Positions 11,636-22,368 of a stretch of DNA of 64,000 nucleotides are shown here, piece by piece. Positions within the stretch are counted from its first letter, which is position 1, and every line of letters begins with the position of its first letter. Both the position numbers and the translations under genes were made by a program. The stretch lies in contig JAHLKD010000020.1 in assembly GCA_025526935.1 (NCBI GenBank), positions 248,001 to 312,000 on the forward strand. The letters run 5' to 3'. The notes beneath the pieces are model-generated. The model was not told where the DNA came from. It searched no databases and saw nothing but the letters and a program-made list of their open reading frames with translations. Origin of the DNA: Cladochytrium replicatum (Eukaryota; Chytridiomycota; Chytridiomycetes; Cladochytriales; Cladochytriaceae).

Positions 11636-13160
11636 CTACCCATCCTCACTCATGATCTCGTCTTCGCCATCGTCACTCCCAACTCCATCCATATCCGCCA
11701 AGCTCCTCGGCGCCATATCCACAAGGCCCTTCCCACCAACCCGTCCCAAGACCCCTTTGCCCCCAACACCTCCAATAACTCCCTTCCCTCCAACCCTCCC
11801 CACAACTCCAAACCCATTGCCCTCCTCCGCACCACTGCCCTCCCAGTCTTCCTCCTCGTCCGAAGTCCACTTGACCGCTCCACTCCTCTCGTTCTTCTCA
11901 CCCACTCCCGCGACCGTCGTACCGTCCGCCTCGTAATACACGCTCTTGACCACAATGTTGCCTTCCTCGTCTTCAGAGTACTCTTCCACGACGCGCCTGT
12001 CCGCGACTCCTGCGCTGCTCGAGCTTTCGCCGCTTCCCTTGCGCGGGCTCGGTGGGATGTGCGGTGGCGAGGTCGCTGGTGTTGTTGCGGAAGCGGCTGG
12101 AACAGATAAGAGGGGTGCGGGTTGCGGGGGTGGATGCTGGGGCATTCCGGCCGCGGAGGAGGAGGTTGCGCCGGGTTGATGTGCGGCGTTGTATGTGATC
12201 ATCTCGCGCTCGTATCGCGCCTTCGACTCTTCGTATAAATCTGTCGCAACATAAATGAGAAGATTCAAAAATGCACGATTGCATGCAACGAACCAAAGTA
12301 TTCTAGACAAGATGAATGCATCAGCGCGAACTCGCATCATAATTTTACAGTGCGTACTCTGTTTGCTTTCCTTGTCCAGCGTCTTCCATCGCTGCCCGAG
12401 AATTCGGGTCGCCTCTCCGAGACTAAATCCGCCCTTCTCGTCCTTGATCTCCCCGCGATGCATTTCGCAGTACACAAAAAACGCATTCGCAGGCTTTTTG
12501 GGAAGGTTCGGGTCTGCTTTTGGCTTTTTCGCCTTCTTTTCGTGCTGAGGAGGGTTCGGTGAAGGAGGTACTGCAGGTAGTGGTGGTTGTGGTGGTTGAG
12601 CAGTACGCTGTCCCTTGTGGTATGCATCTTCATCTTCCGATCCCGAGCCCTTAAATAAACCGGTTAAGAAAATATGGACTGTACAACTGACACGAGGAAA
12701 ACGTACGCCAGCGGCTCTGTCGTACCGAGGACGAGATTCGATATCAGAGAACGATGCGTCGGACCTGTATGCGTCCGACGGTAAAGTCTGCTTGTAGCGT
12801 TGAAAGAGCATGCTTGGGAGTAAAAGATTACATCATTAAAGTGGCCTTATCAAAACAGTTGAGTTACACACTTCTTTTCGAGCTTCAGTCTTTGAATCGC
12901 ATTTTTTGCTTTCGTTAGCTTGAGCGTGAGTGCATCGTTTTCCTTTGTGGGATTCGAACGTTAGCCAAGAATTGCGACACCTAACGACCACACACCAGCT
13001 CCATTTCAGAGACCTTGCGCTTGAGGTCCTTGTATCTTCTCCTGTAGCCTGCAACCAATAGAATGACGTAATTTCATTGAATTGACCACCAGTATTTACC
13101 ATCCTGCCCCGGTCCCGGTCCCGTCTGCGGGTGAGAGTTTTGTTCGGACGAGTTGAGCAT
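11636..13160 (-). CDS. HMG-box protein resembling INO80 subunit Nhp10
   Basis: The six-exon model on the minus strand is 13160-13100, 13048-12996, 12942-12872, 12812-12707, 12649-12358 and 12240-11636, giving 395 residues with every intron GT-AG and every phase consistent. The protein starts MLNSSEQNSH. It then has a basic coiled-coil of about 50 residues (residues 21-65, 'YRRRYKDLKRKVSEMELEND'), a Pro-rich linker, one HMG box (about 125-195, 'PKKPANAFFVYCEMHR' through 'YEESKARYE', interrupted by a 117-base intron), a Pro/Ala stretch, and an acidic C-terminus. The order coiled coil, then a single HMG box, is that of Nhp10-type subunits of the INO80 chromatin remodeller. That assignment is inference; a generic HMGB protein is the alternative. 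The location is nuclear. Confidence 0.85.
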
Positions 13161-13363
13161 GTGGATTATCTGTGGCTTGGCAAAGCTCAAGCTCGATTTG
13201 TTCGTGGTATGAATATTCTTTTTGAACGCTGCATCGCATGGGCGGTGGAAGTAAAGAACCCGCCAAAAAAAATACTAATAACCTAGGAGGGCCAAAAAAA
13301 CAATAATAACCTAGAATCTTCGTCGAGCCAAAACAGCAACACGTACTGCAACGTGGGAAATCA

Positions 13364-15543
13364 TCACGGTGCAATACTGATTGATTCCGTTTCATTCACT
13401 CTGCATATTCGAATCTTGTGGCCCTTCCGGACATTATGAGTCGCATTAAGCGAGGCAGCGTCGTAGATTCGTAAGGCTGTGATTGCGCGCGATCCGTTCA
13501 CAATTTCGGTGTCCACATCGAAGATCATATAGAACGGCCACACAAATGCTATGATGGCGGTAGCAAACCACAAAAGCAAGCCGATCGAGCCGGTCTTGTT
13601 GAGCTGTATCTGGAACGGGGTCTGCCCCGTCATGCTCAGCGTAATCGTCGACTGTTCCGCCGACCGACTCATACACGATTCGGGATTCGAAGTACAATAG
13701 AGTCGTTCTTCGAGTGTAACGTTCAAGTCTCGAAAGTACATAACTGAATTTGATCGGAGCTCGGCAAAAGCCATAGCTTTTGCGGAATAATTCCTGTCTC
13801 TAATTGTGACCTGTGCGTCAAACGTTGCCAAGAGCGCTCCACTGAACTTGCAGCGTCCCGATCCAAAACCTGAAACAATATTGTTGTTTGTTTCCTTAAC
13901 AGACTCTTTCAATAAACTATTGCAGATTTTGTCATCCTTCAATGTCCAAAGGGGAATTTTACACTGAGCGTTGGATTCGGGTGGGGACGTCCCGTTAAGA
14001 ACAGAACAGCTTCCCTGCCAGATCTGGTAGCCTTGTTGTGAAGTATCCCCAACCAAGCTTGCGTAAGCAGTTACAGCGGGAAGTGTAGTCTTCTGTGTAG
14101 AGTGAAAGATCTGGTCTCCCGAAGTGAATGAAGATTGGAACAGAGCCGAAACAATGGGATTTATCGACATGAAGGCGATCGAAATGAACAGCGCAAGTCG
14201 TTGACTCTTTTTGAGCCTCAGAGCCGCGGCCCGGCCAGAGATTGCTAGCGAGAGCTGAGCAAAGTCTTCGAGTGTTGCTTGGGAATCTAATGTTGAAGCT
14301 TTCAAAAGCCTCGAGCACCCACTTGAAAGAGTCGCCGCGATCAGGAACGCAAAGAGCGAAGACAGAAGTGAAATTTCAACTCGCAGTGGTCGGTCTGACT
14401 CCAACAGTCCGCTCGTAAAGTAATCCAAACAATAGAACGTTGCGACAATGGCTCCGGAAATTGCGGGTGGGAAGAATATCCACAGGAAGTACTGGAGCTT
14501 CCGCAATACTTTAGTCTTACTCCTTACGGATTGCACCGGCACTTCCCTTGCCTGCGCAACCTTCCCAGGCCCGGCTTGGTCATCAGTCACAACCGTGGCG
14601 AGCCCGCTGACATGGGCATTAGATGGAAAACGGGAACGAAATTCCTGTCCTTCTGACTGCTGCCGCTGATTGGCAGCTTTCTTCAAAATCGGATTCGGCT
14701 CCCATCTTGCACTCTTCAGCAGTAGAAGGACCCACATCAAGATCTCACAACCGATTCCCACCAAGTTCGACAATCCTTTGCTACGCACAGGGTCGTTGAA
14801 GCACGTCACCTTGCGTTCAAAGTAGGTCCAAAACATCATCGCACACAGCAAAAGAAAGACAGCAGTCGCAAGCCATGAAATCGCCCGTACACCAAACCGG
14901 CTGTACTCCTTCGGCCTGCACCACCTGACCACGAGCGAACATGAGAGACACGCGACCGTCGCAAACGGGACCGGAAGGTAGTAAACATAATCCACGAATC
15001 GGTTTGACTCGAAATTCTTCCTCTCAGTGACCATCGTAAGTACGGAATCTGGATTCTTCACATAGCCTATGACCGGCAAAGCAAAGGTGACTAACGTGAT
15101 CCAATCGTCCCACAGCGGCATCCGAGCTCCAAAGATCAGTGTCACCGTGGTGAGAGGCGGGAGAAGTGAAAACGGAGACGCGTATGAACAAGAAACGGCA
15201 ATCGTGCCCGCTGGCATAGGCTCGATGAGCGCACTCGGCAGAATGTATGAAAATATCCAAATTACAGATCTCAGAATGGCGGCCAGGATGCAGAGAAACC
15301 TTTCAAACTTCCCACTAAAAGCCCGCCGCAATGGCGGTAGGAGCTGGCCCAGAAATGTGGTAGTTTGTTCCAGTTGCGATTCTCGGGTTCTCCAGATAGC
15401 CAACATGCAGATGATGTCCAGCATTAGACTGACACCGACAAGCGATCCTGCAGCTGAAAACGCTGTTATGGACTGGTACATGGGTTTCAACAGAGGGAAA
15501 GATATACGCTCCGCTCACTTACCCCTCTTATATTGAAGTCCAT
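13364..15543 (-). CDS. Multi-pass membrane protein, intact family copy B
   Basis: This is the best-preserved member of the local family. The model is exon 15543-15523 (MDFNIRG), a 50-base intron, and exon 15472-13364, giving 709 residues. It shares all family blocks with copy A: 'FGARMPLWDDWI', 'RWEPNP', 'LLESDRPLRVEI', 'GCSRLLKAS', 'LSLAISGRAAALRLKK', 'INPIVSALFQSS', the outer-domain cysteines, and 'AFVWPFYMIFDVDTEIVNG'. It also has the complete tail 'ALRIYDAASL...VRKGHKIRI', which is out of frame in copy A. About ten membrane segments are visible, with a 90-residue hydrophilic linker after segment 7 and a large, probably extracellular, sequon-rich loop before the last segment. It lies inverted relative to A and C, next to repeat arm b. 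No known transporter or receptor motif is seen, so its function is unknown. Confidence 0.85.
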
Positions 15544-15814
15544 TGTTTAACCAGTCCTGACGCTAAGAATTGGTGTTTCTACAATAAGAGACTCGATACC
15601 ATTCTTTCTGGAATGCTTTGCGGGTCCTCTTTATCCAAAAAAAGCTCGGCTTGCACATGCAGGGCCGACATCCCTGTAACAACAATCCACAACCCACGCC
15701 GGAATTAATTGGGCAGGGCAGTTACTCCCTTGGAAAATTTTATTGGCATTGGTTGGTAGAATCAGGGTCATTAACGGCAGCGTTCTTATCTGCATATTGG
15801 ATCAGCACATAGGG
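15544..15814. other. Upstream flank of copy B
   Basis: This short non-coding stretch lies between the start of copy B and repeat arm b. A small open frame on the plus strand (15618-15812) has no recognisable content. Confidence 0.4.
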
Positions 15815-17125
15815 ACTGGATACAGGTGCCACTACGCATTGTTCCACCATAGTTCTCGACAGACTGGCAAACGAAAAGAACTTTTGATCTGGGAATCCAA
15901 GCAGACCTGACCTGGGATCAAAATGAAGCGACGGACTGTGGAGGGTCCAAGATGAGCGACGCCTTGGTCCTATCAAGCGAACAAACAGTGAATTTAATGT
16001 CTTTCCATGCGAGATTCTTTGCTCTCTCATAGCTATGCTACCCTGTCGTAGTTATGTTGCTAAACGAGCAGAGACCCTAACACAAGAAACGTAACACGAA
16101 GTTGATCCCAGGCATGTAGAAGCTCTTGAGTCATTGAGATTGAACACGAACGGATGAGCTCTCTCGATGTATAAGGGAGTGAGAGGCCTTAGGACTCTCT
16201 AAAAATTTGTATAGATCATTCTTTCAAAGTAATGCTTGCTGTGGATCCAAATGCGGACCAGCGCAAACAGCCCAAACAAGAGTCCCACAGGTGCCATTCT
16301 TCTTCCTGGCCCTCCTTCCCTGCCGTAATAATCACAGTAGTTCCCTGATTCCTTGCTCTTCTTGGGATCTGGATTGTCCCAACAGCGGCTCCTGCTCTGT
16401 CTCTCTAGGATTAGTTTTGATCAAAAAGATTAGAAGTTGAGTTATGAACAACGTGCCGGATCTACCCACCTTAGCCTCTATCGATCTCGAGCTTCACATA
16501 ACAATCACCTTGCTACATTCCGCGGCCAATACCAGTACATACTGTTCGCCTCCCAAAACTCCTCATGGTGTGGCCCAAGCGTATCCACACCCTCACGAAG
16601 GCCTCCTCCCACCAGAAGGAATCATACGGGAGGCGGGCATTCTAAACTATGGGGATCAAGTCCACATACTCCGGCATGTGGTCCTTGTTGATAGTCATTA
16701 CCCGGATCTGCTTTGATCCGTGAAGTCTTCGGTTGAGACACTTTCGCAATAATCCAAACAAGGTCAACTATGTTAGAGTGAAGGAATGGGTCGAGGATGC
16801 CCAATAGCACATGTCAATCCTTTCCTACTAAGCTGCAGTTCATCGTTCAAACAAGAATCACTGTTACTGGGAAATGTAAAGCGCTTAGCGCTCTGGTTTT
16901 GGGGGGGGAATTCACGACGACCTTGTTGCAGGCTGATTGGTTGGTCTTGCTTACATTTAGCGAAAACAAAGTAACGGAGTATTTCAATATACCAATTTAC
17001 ATATGCCCGAAAAAACTCTCTAACGAAGGATTTTCCGAAACGAACTGTTGTTCATAATTTAAGAAGGTAATATGAATAATGAAGCTCCTTTAGAGAATAT
17101 TTTCGAATGTCGTCAACCAGTAAAT
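15815..17125. repeat. Right arm of inverted repeat b
   Basis: This is the reverse complement, block by block, of 1090-2470. The minus strand at 16600-16760 spells remnants of a peptide with 'PEYVD' and 'QIRVM'. Read on the minus strand, this arm is followed by membrane gene B, whereas the left arm at 1090-2470 is followed by the unrelated gene at 2612. The unit may therefore once have been repeat plus membrane gene. Confidence 0.75.
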
Positions 17126-17139
17126 ATGTCTGCATTAAC

Positions 17140-18290
17140 AATTGCAATCTATGTGCTCACCTTTGCCTTTCGTTGTGCCAAAGGTCCCGAGCTCGGGCTT
17201 CTGCAGCAGGTCGAAGCAAGTACAGGCTCTCGGATTCTGAAGGTAATGTGTCATCCAGAACATAATCGAGTTCCCAACATGGAACCTGGTACGGGCGGCG
17301 GGTTTTTGGGACGACCGGTATCAGCGAGACATATTTGGGAGTAAAATCCACTTTGATCTTCATGCAGATTATGCTTTGTCGTCCGGATTGGCTGCGGATG
17401 CGGTTTGCACTCGATTCACTAAACTTATCTAGTATGAACAAACAAGAATGAGTGGATATGCTCAAATTCCGCCACAACGACGATATTTCCCTGAATAAAG
17501 CTCAATGGCATGCTCCAAGAAACCTGTTTTGGGAGCTGTCCGGTGAACTTTTGCGTTAAGTTTATGGCTGATTGGCCAAAGTTAGATATTGGAATATGAA
17601 TGCCTCCACCATATGATGAATTTTCGTTATAAGGTGCATGTTCTGGGTGTGTTTGGTAATGTGAATAGATGAAATAATGTGCTCGGAATATCGAAGATAA
17701 AGAACGAAAGAATGAAAGTAGATCGCTTACTGTATAAGTGCAAGCACAAGCAAGTGATTTGGAACCGACGAACGATATGCGACAACCTTGGAACCAATTC
17801 TGGACCACCGCAACAACCCCACACATGCACCCAGCTGACGACAATTCCTCTTCACTGGCAGATCTAATCTCAGAGGTGGCACCACATCCTTGATCTTCTC
17901 CAGGTCGAGATTGTCCCAACAGCGCCTCCTGCTCTGTCTTTCTAGGATTAGTCTTGATTAAAAAAGGTTAGAATTTGAGTTATGAACAACGTGCCGGATC
18001 TACCCACTCAGCCTCTCGCGATCTCGAGCTTCCCATAACAATCGCCTTGCTACATCCCGCGGCCAATACCAGTACATCTGTTTGCCTCCCAAACTCCTCT
18101 AGGTGTGGCTCAAGTGTATCAGCCCGAACGTAGTCTTCTTCCCATCTGAAGAAACAGTATAGGCGACGGGCTTCCAAACCACCGGGATCAAGTCCACATA
18201 TTCGGGCATGTAGCCTCTGTCGATTCTCATCACCCTAATTTGCTTGGATCCATGAAGCATGAGAATAAGACTCTTCCTCATTTCTCCCAA
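17140..18290 (-). pseudogene. Decayed gene family with 'PEYVDLIPVVWKP' motif
   Basis: On the minus strand, 18290-18100 reads a peptide with 'GSKQIRVMRIDRG', 'PEYVDLIPVVWKPVAYTV' and 'TTFGLIHLSHT'. After a gap, 17920-17710 reads 'NLDLEKIKDVVPPLRLDLPV' and ends at a plausible splice donor. At 17590-17440 it reads a segment with 'LPKQVSWSMPLSFIQGNIVV', and at 17400-17160 a second, diverged 'PKYVSLIPVV' segment. Related fragments occur in both b arms (1500-1830 and 16366-16760). No continuous gene can be built. This looks like a repeated, decayed coding unit, not a functional gene. The family is unknown to me. Confidence 0.45.
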
Positions 18291-19559
18291 AGTGGTGGGC
18301 TATTTAAGAAGCAACGGCGTGAGTGTTGATTGTTACTATGTACGGAGGTCGTGTTTGCCCAGCTGTATGTGCTCGTGGTTCAAACAAAATCGGTGCTATT
18401 AGAACCGTCCAGCTGCTTTCTGCGTTTTGTTTTGGGAGTGATTCTGAAGACGATAACTGCGGGTGATTGGTCGAGTGTATTTACAATCCATTTAAAATGA
18501 GAATAAGCACTGAGCAAATAGAGCCTAATTCAACAAGCGGGTAATCATGTTAAAGGAGCTAGAATAGTGTTTGACCATCATGACCGGCATCATCACGGAT
18601 GAGTCCCAATTTGGTTTTCTTTCTGTTGCCCACAATTTTACACAAACTGTGAGTTATCCACCTGAAATGATCGTTTTGATGCTTCCCAAACAATACAATC
18701 TGACAATGTCACAACGTGTGAAAGGATCCAACACGAAATTTTCGCCGTCAAACATTTCAACCTCCCGCTAGAATTGTCGATCGCACAAAACAATAGAAGA
18801 GCCAAACGAACTTGAATCTATTCACAATGAGTTCACCGGCACATCAGCCGTGTCCTTGCAATTGGACGATGGATAAAAATGTAATCCGGAAATGTCGAAA
18901 AGGGAGTCAGTACTTACAAAATCCATTCTTGTTGTGAACGATGCGAGGCCCTTCGAAGATCAGATGAAATATGTCGCATTCTCAAAGCTCTTTCTTTCTG
19001 GGTGAGGACTGAGGACAAGAATGTTTTATCCATGTTCACCGAATTGATTACTGCATAATTTTCATCAAAAAAGCAAAACTAATTCTCTCCTTATACTCCA
19101 GCGCCAGCATACACAATTTAAGCTCCAGTCTGCTTGACTTCCACCACTCCAGTGCTGCCAGATTTCCATTTGCACATGAGAGCACATCGAAACGCAAGCC
19201 GTGCTGCACCAGTAGTCTCGGCGAGGACTATCAGGATGCTAATATTGCATCTACCAAACACAGGCCACACACCGAGTGACCGTTCCCGACTAGAATTCAA
19301 TTTCATTGTCAGCATTCGATAAGTGAGAATTTAAAAATGTGTTAAAGGTACAACAAGAGATTCAGCAACAGCTCGACCGATGGAACGATGACCACAAATT
19401 CTACCCGAATGTGATGAATGAGTGATTATCATCCGAGCTCATTTGCCTGGTTGCATCGAGATGGCGGACAGGGGCTTGCATGGTCGACCCTAGAGACTTG
19501 CATGGTGAGCCCTGGAGGCTGGCTTTCCCTATCTTTTATTTTGCATTCACAGTTTTGAG
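18291..19559. other. Gene-free region
   Basis: There are only short open frames on either strand, no recognised repeat, RNA or protein motif. The last 100 bases may hold the promoter of family copy C. Confidence 0.4.
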
Positions 19560-21616
19560 ATGAAGGTCTTGAACCTTCCACGTGCTGTGGACAACGCAAA
19601 TGGTTTCTGTAATTGTTTGGAACTTTCAACCGAAATACTGTTAGAACGTACTAACCCACTCCAGTATTTTGAAGTAAACCTTGCATCAGGTGGTGTTTGT
19701 ATTGCATTGGACATCGTCTGTTTGGTCCTTATCTGGAGAGCATACCGCCACCCTTGGTTGGACATTCGACAATCGCCGCTAGGACCAACTTCCACAATTT
19801 TGGGCCTGCTTGTGCCTTCTTTCAGGACTCTCAGTAATGGAAAAGTGGAAATGTACATGTCCATCAGTGCATCAATCCTGAGATCAACTCTCTGGATAAG
19901 TTCACAGTTAGTGCCATTGTTGGTACCAACGTCCAGCGAAAATGCGACTACGATAGAATGTCTCGGCGTTTCAACGTTTTCGTTTTCTCCCGCTTTTCAG
20001 CACGGTAACACTCATTTTTGGAGCGAGGATGCCGCAATGGGACGATTGGATCATATTGTTCGTGTTCGGGTTGCCATTCACAAACTCAGCACTTCTCATC
20101 CCTGTTCAGTTTGCACCACTCGCCTGCCTCGGATGCGCGCTTGTGGTCACATTGTGTAGACGAAAGGATTACATTTGGGTAGGCGTCCGGGCGATTTCTT
20201 GGATCGGGGCCGCATTGTTTGTTGCCAACTACTCAGTGACGACACTATTTATCTACGAGCCAGAAAAGAGAATTTGCTTGAGAGATCAACCAGCGGTGAT
20301 GTTTATCTGCGAGTCTATGATGTACATTCTTCTGTTGTTCAAAAGCTCACGATGGGAGCCAAATCCGACTTTGATTGCTCGCAATGAAGCTCGGAATCAA
20401 TCCAAACAATATGTTGACCTACCATTGGACAAGCAAACCAGTTTGGAGGACGATTCCTCTTCATTAATTCCAGAAGATCAATCCAAACCTGCTCCGCAGG
20501 ATGACACAGATGGAGCACCAACAGCAGATATATGGCATAAGATGCAGTTCATTTTGTTGGCGTTCTGCCCCCTTTTGTGTCAGCTGCACTCATAACTGCA
20601 ATTCTTTGTTTCGCTATCTTAACGAACGGGCTACTGGAATCAGATCGACTAATGCGAGTTCAACTCTCCTTGTTTTCGTCGTTTCTCGCATTCTTGATTG
20701 CAACACTTCTTTCTAACGGCTGCTCCAGGCTTTTGAAGGCTTGATCAACCCTGCTATTTCCGCTCTATCGCAATCTTCTTTGGTGCCAAAGAATGAAGTT
20801 TTTTGCAACCGCCACCAGCCTCTTAAAATGTTTGCCACCACAGTCGCACACTCTATCTTGAATGCTTCTACTACGGAAGGTTTTCAATTCAGTTGGGATA
20901 AGAAAACCATCAAAAACTACATGAGCTGGCAAGGAAGCTGTTCAGAGGGCAGTGGGACGATTATCAGCCAGTGCCAAGTCCCGTTTTGGATATTAATGGA
21001 TGACAACCTATGCAGTGGATTACTGAAAGCAGCTGTCGATAGTAAGCTCCAGCTTGCATATTTTACATCACTTCCAATTCTACAAGGATTTGGTGCAGGT
21101 CGCTGTATTTTTAGCGGATCACTTTCGGCAACATTTCAGACAGGAATACTCATCAACAATACCAAATACGCTGTGAATGCGACTGACATGGTAGACATCA
21201 GGTCGAATGCTGCTGTGTCATTCCGAGAGCTGAATATGACGCGGCTCCCCGAGTGCAATGATACCTTAGTGGATAGGCTTGCATCTGCTGATTTGAATAT
21301 CACCTTAACCATGAGGAGCGACTCCATCTTTCAACTCCAGGTCTATATGATGGGTTCCTCAATATTTATACTGTTGTCTTTTGTTACTGCCTTTATGGCG
21401 TTTGTGTGGCCGATGTTCATGATTCGAGATCTCGATACCCATATCGTCAACGGAACTCGCTCATTTACAGCCTTGCGTATTTACGACCTTGCCTCGTTGA
21501 AATCAGCTCACACGGTCCGAAAAGGCAACAGGATTCGAATATCCACGGTGGGTGGAGCAGAATCGATCACTATCTCGGCAAGTGATGCTTCCTCTGTGGC
21601 TGGTATTATGCTTTAA
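19560..21616 (+). pseudogene. Membrane-protein family copy C, broken
   Basis: This copy aligns with A and B over nearly the full length. The start is an ATG at 19560; a probable intron ends at 19660 with a good branch site 'tactaac'. Lesions relative to A and B are one extra T in the run at 19983-19986, one extra C in the run at 20568-20572, and a deletion of roughly 130 bases at 20740. The deletion removes the 'LSLAISGR.AAL.LKK' segment and shifts the frame. After it, 20741-21616 is open and encodes the complete outer domain, the last membrane segment 'AFVWPMFMIRDLDTHIVNG' and the family tail. The two homopolymer indels could be assembly errors, but the deletion cannot be explained that way. 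The gene is probably non-functional. Confidence 0.75.
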
Positions 21617-22368
21617 GCTGCTGTCCTATTTGGTTGCCAGCCCAACAACTTTTTGGTTCTGTATTCGATTTTGATGGGTGCGTGTTTACTTTTTTGGACT
21701 TTTGGTCGACTGCAATTTTGGGTTTGGGCGTTAACGAGAACTCTGGGAGGTCTGTGTTTTGACTTTTTCATGGATTTTTCGATTTATTTGGTGTGCTTCA
21801 TTGACTGCAGAGAGGATTTCACTTGCTCTCATTATTGCTATATTCCCAGAGGGCCTGAAAGGCACACCTTTGTCGTGGGAGCGTTCAATCCTGCAAACAT
21901 GCAAGAGAGCTCACATTCCGCAAAAAACATCACGCAAGATCCACATAGACTGATTCGTGATCCGAAGCTGTGGTGTGAAACAAAAAAGGTCATTTTCACT
22001 CTTTCTAGACACTTTCTCTCAAGCGAGATGAAATCTATCACAGCGCCCGTCCAGCAAGTGTAATGTGGAACGTCTTTGCTCAAATTGGAATGGATCAGCA
22101 TAGCCTTGGTTATGATAACATATCCGCCATCTCGTCCCTCATCTCCGCGACCACGGCTCTTAAAGGCAACTTGCTGTACAAAATGTTCCCAAGTCCTATG
22201 ATTTCGTTCGTGCACGAGCGAGCGAGCGTGATAAATGTACCTCGTAAGTGTAAGGATCTTCTTGGAACACTACGCTGTCCCCTGGCGTGGATTGTTATTT
22301 TCCCCGTAGATTTAATTTCTACGCGGGGTGTGATTTCAATAACCAACCTCGAATTTGCATCGCACGCA
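21617..22368. other. Spacer and upstream region of DNA glycosylase
   Basis: No protein or RNA is recognised. The frame open from 22063 continues in frame into the glycosylase start at 22369, but its upstream part has no conserved content. Confidence 0.4.

Noticed and set aside
11556-11936. Pro/Thr-rich 126-residue open frame on the plus strand
   Set aside because: It is antisense to the last exon of the HMG-box gene, whose frame and splice structure are well supported.
13096-13395. Minus-strand 99-residue frame as a separate gene upstream of the HMG-box gene
   Set aside because: It is mostly non-coding leader in a different frame; the real first exon of the HMG-box gene (13160-13100) lies within it.
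22063-22368. Longer N-terminus for the DNA glycosylase (in-frame extension to 22063)
   Set aside because: The family needs the catalytic residue exposed right after the initiator Met, which is at 22369; the extension has no conserved content.
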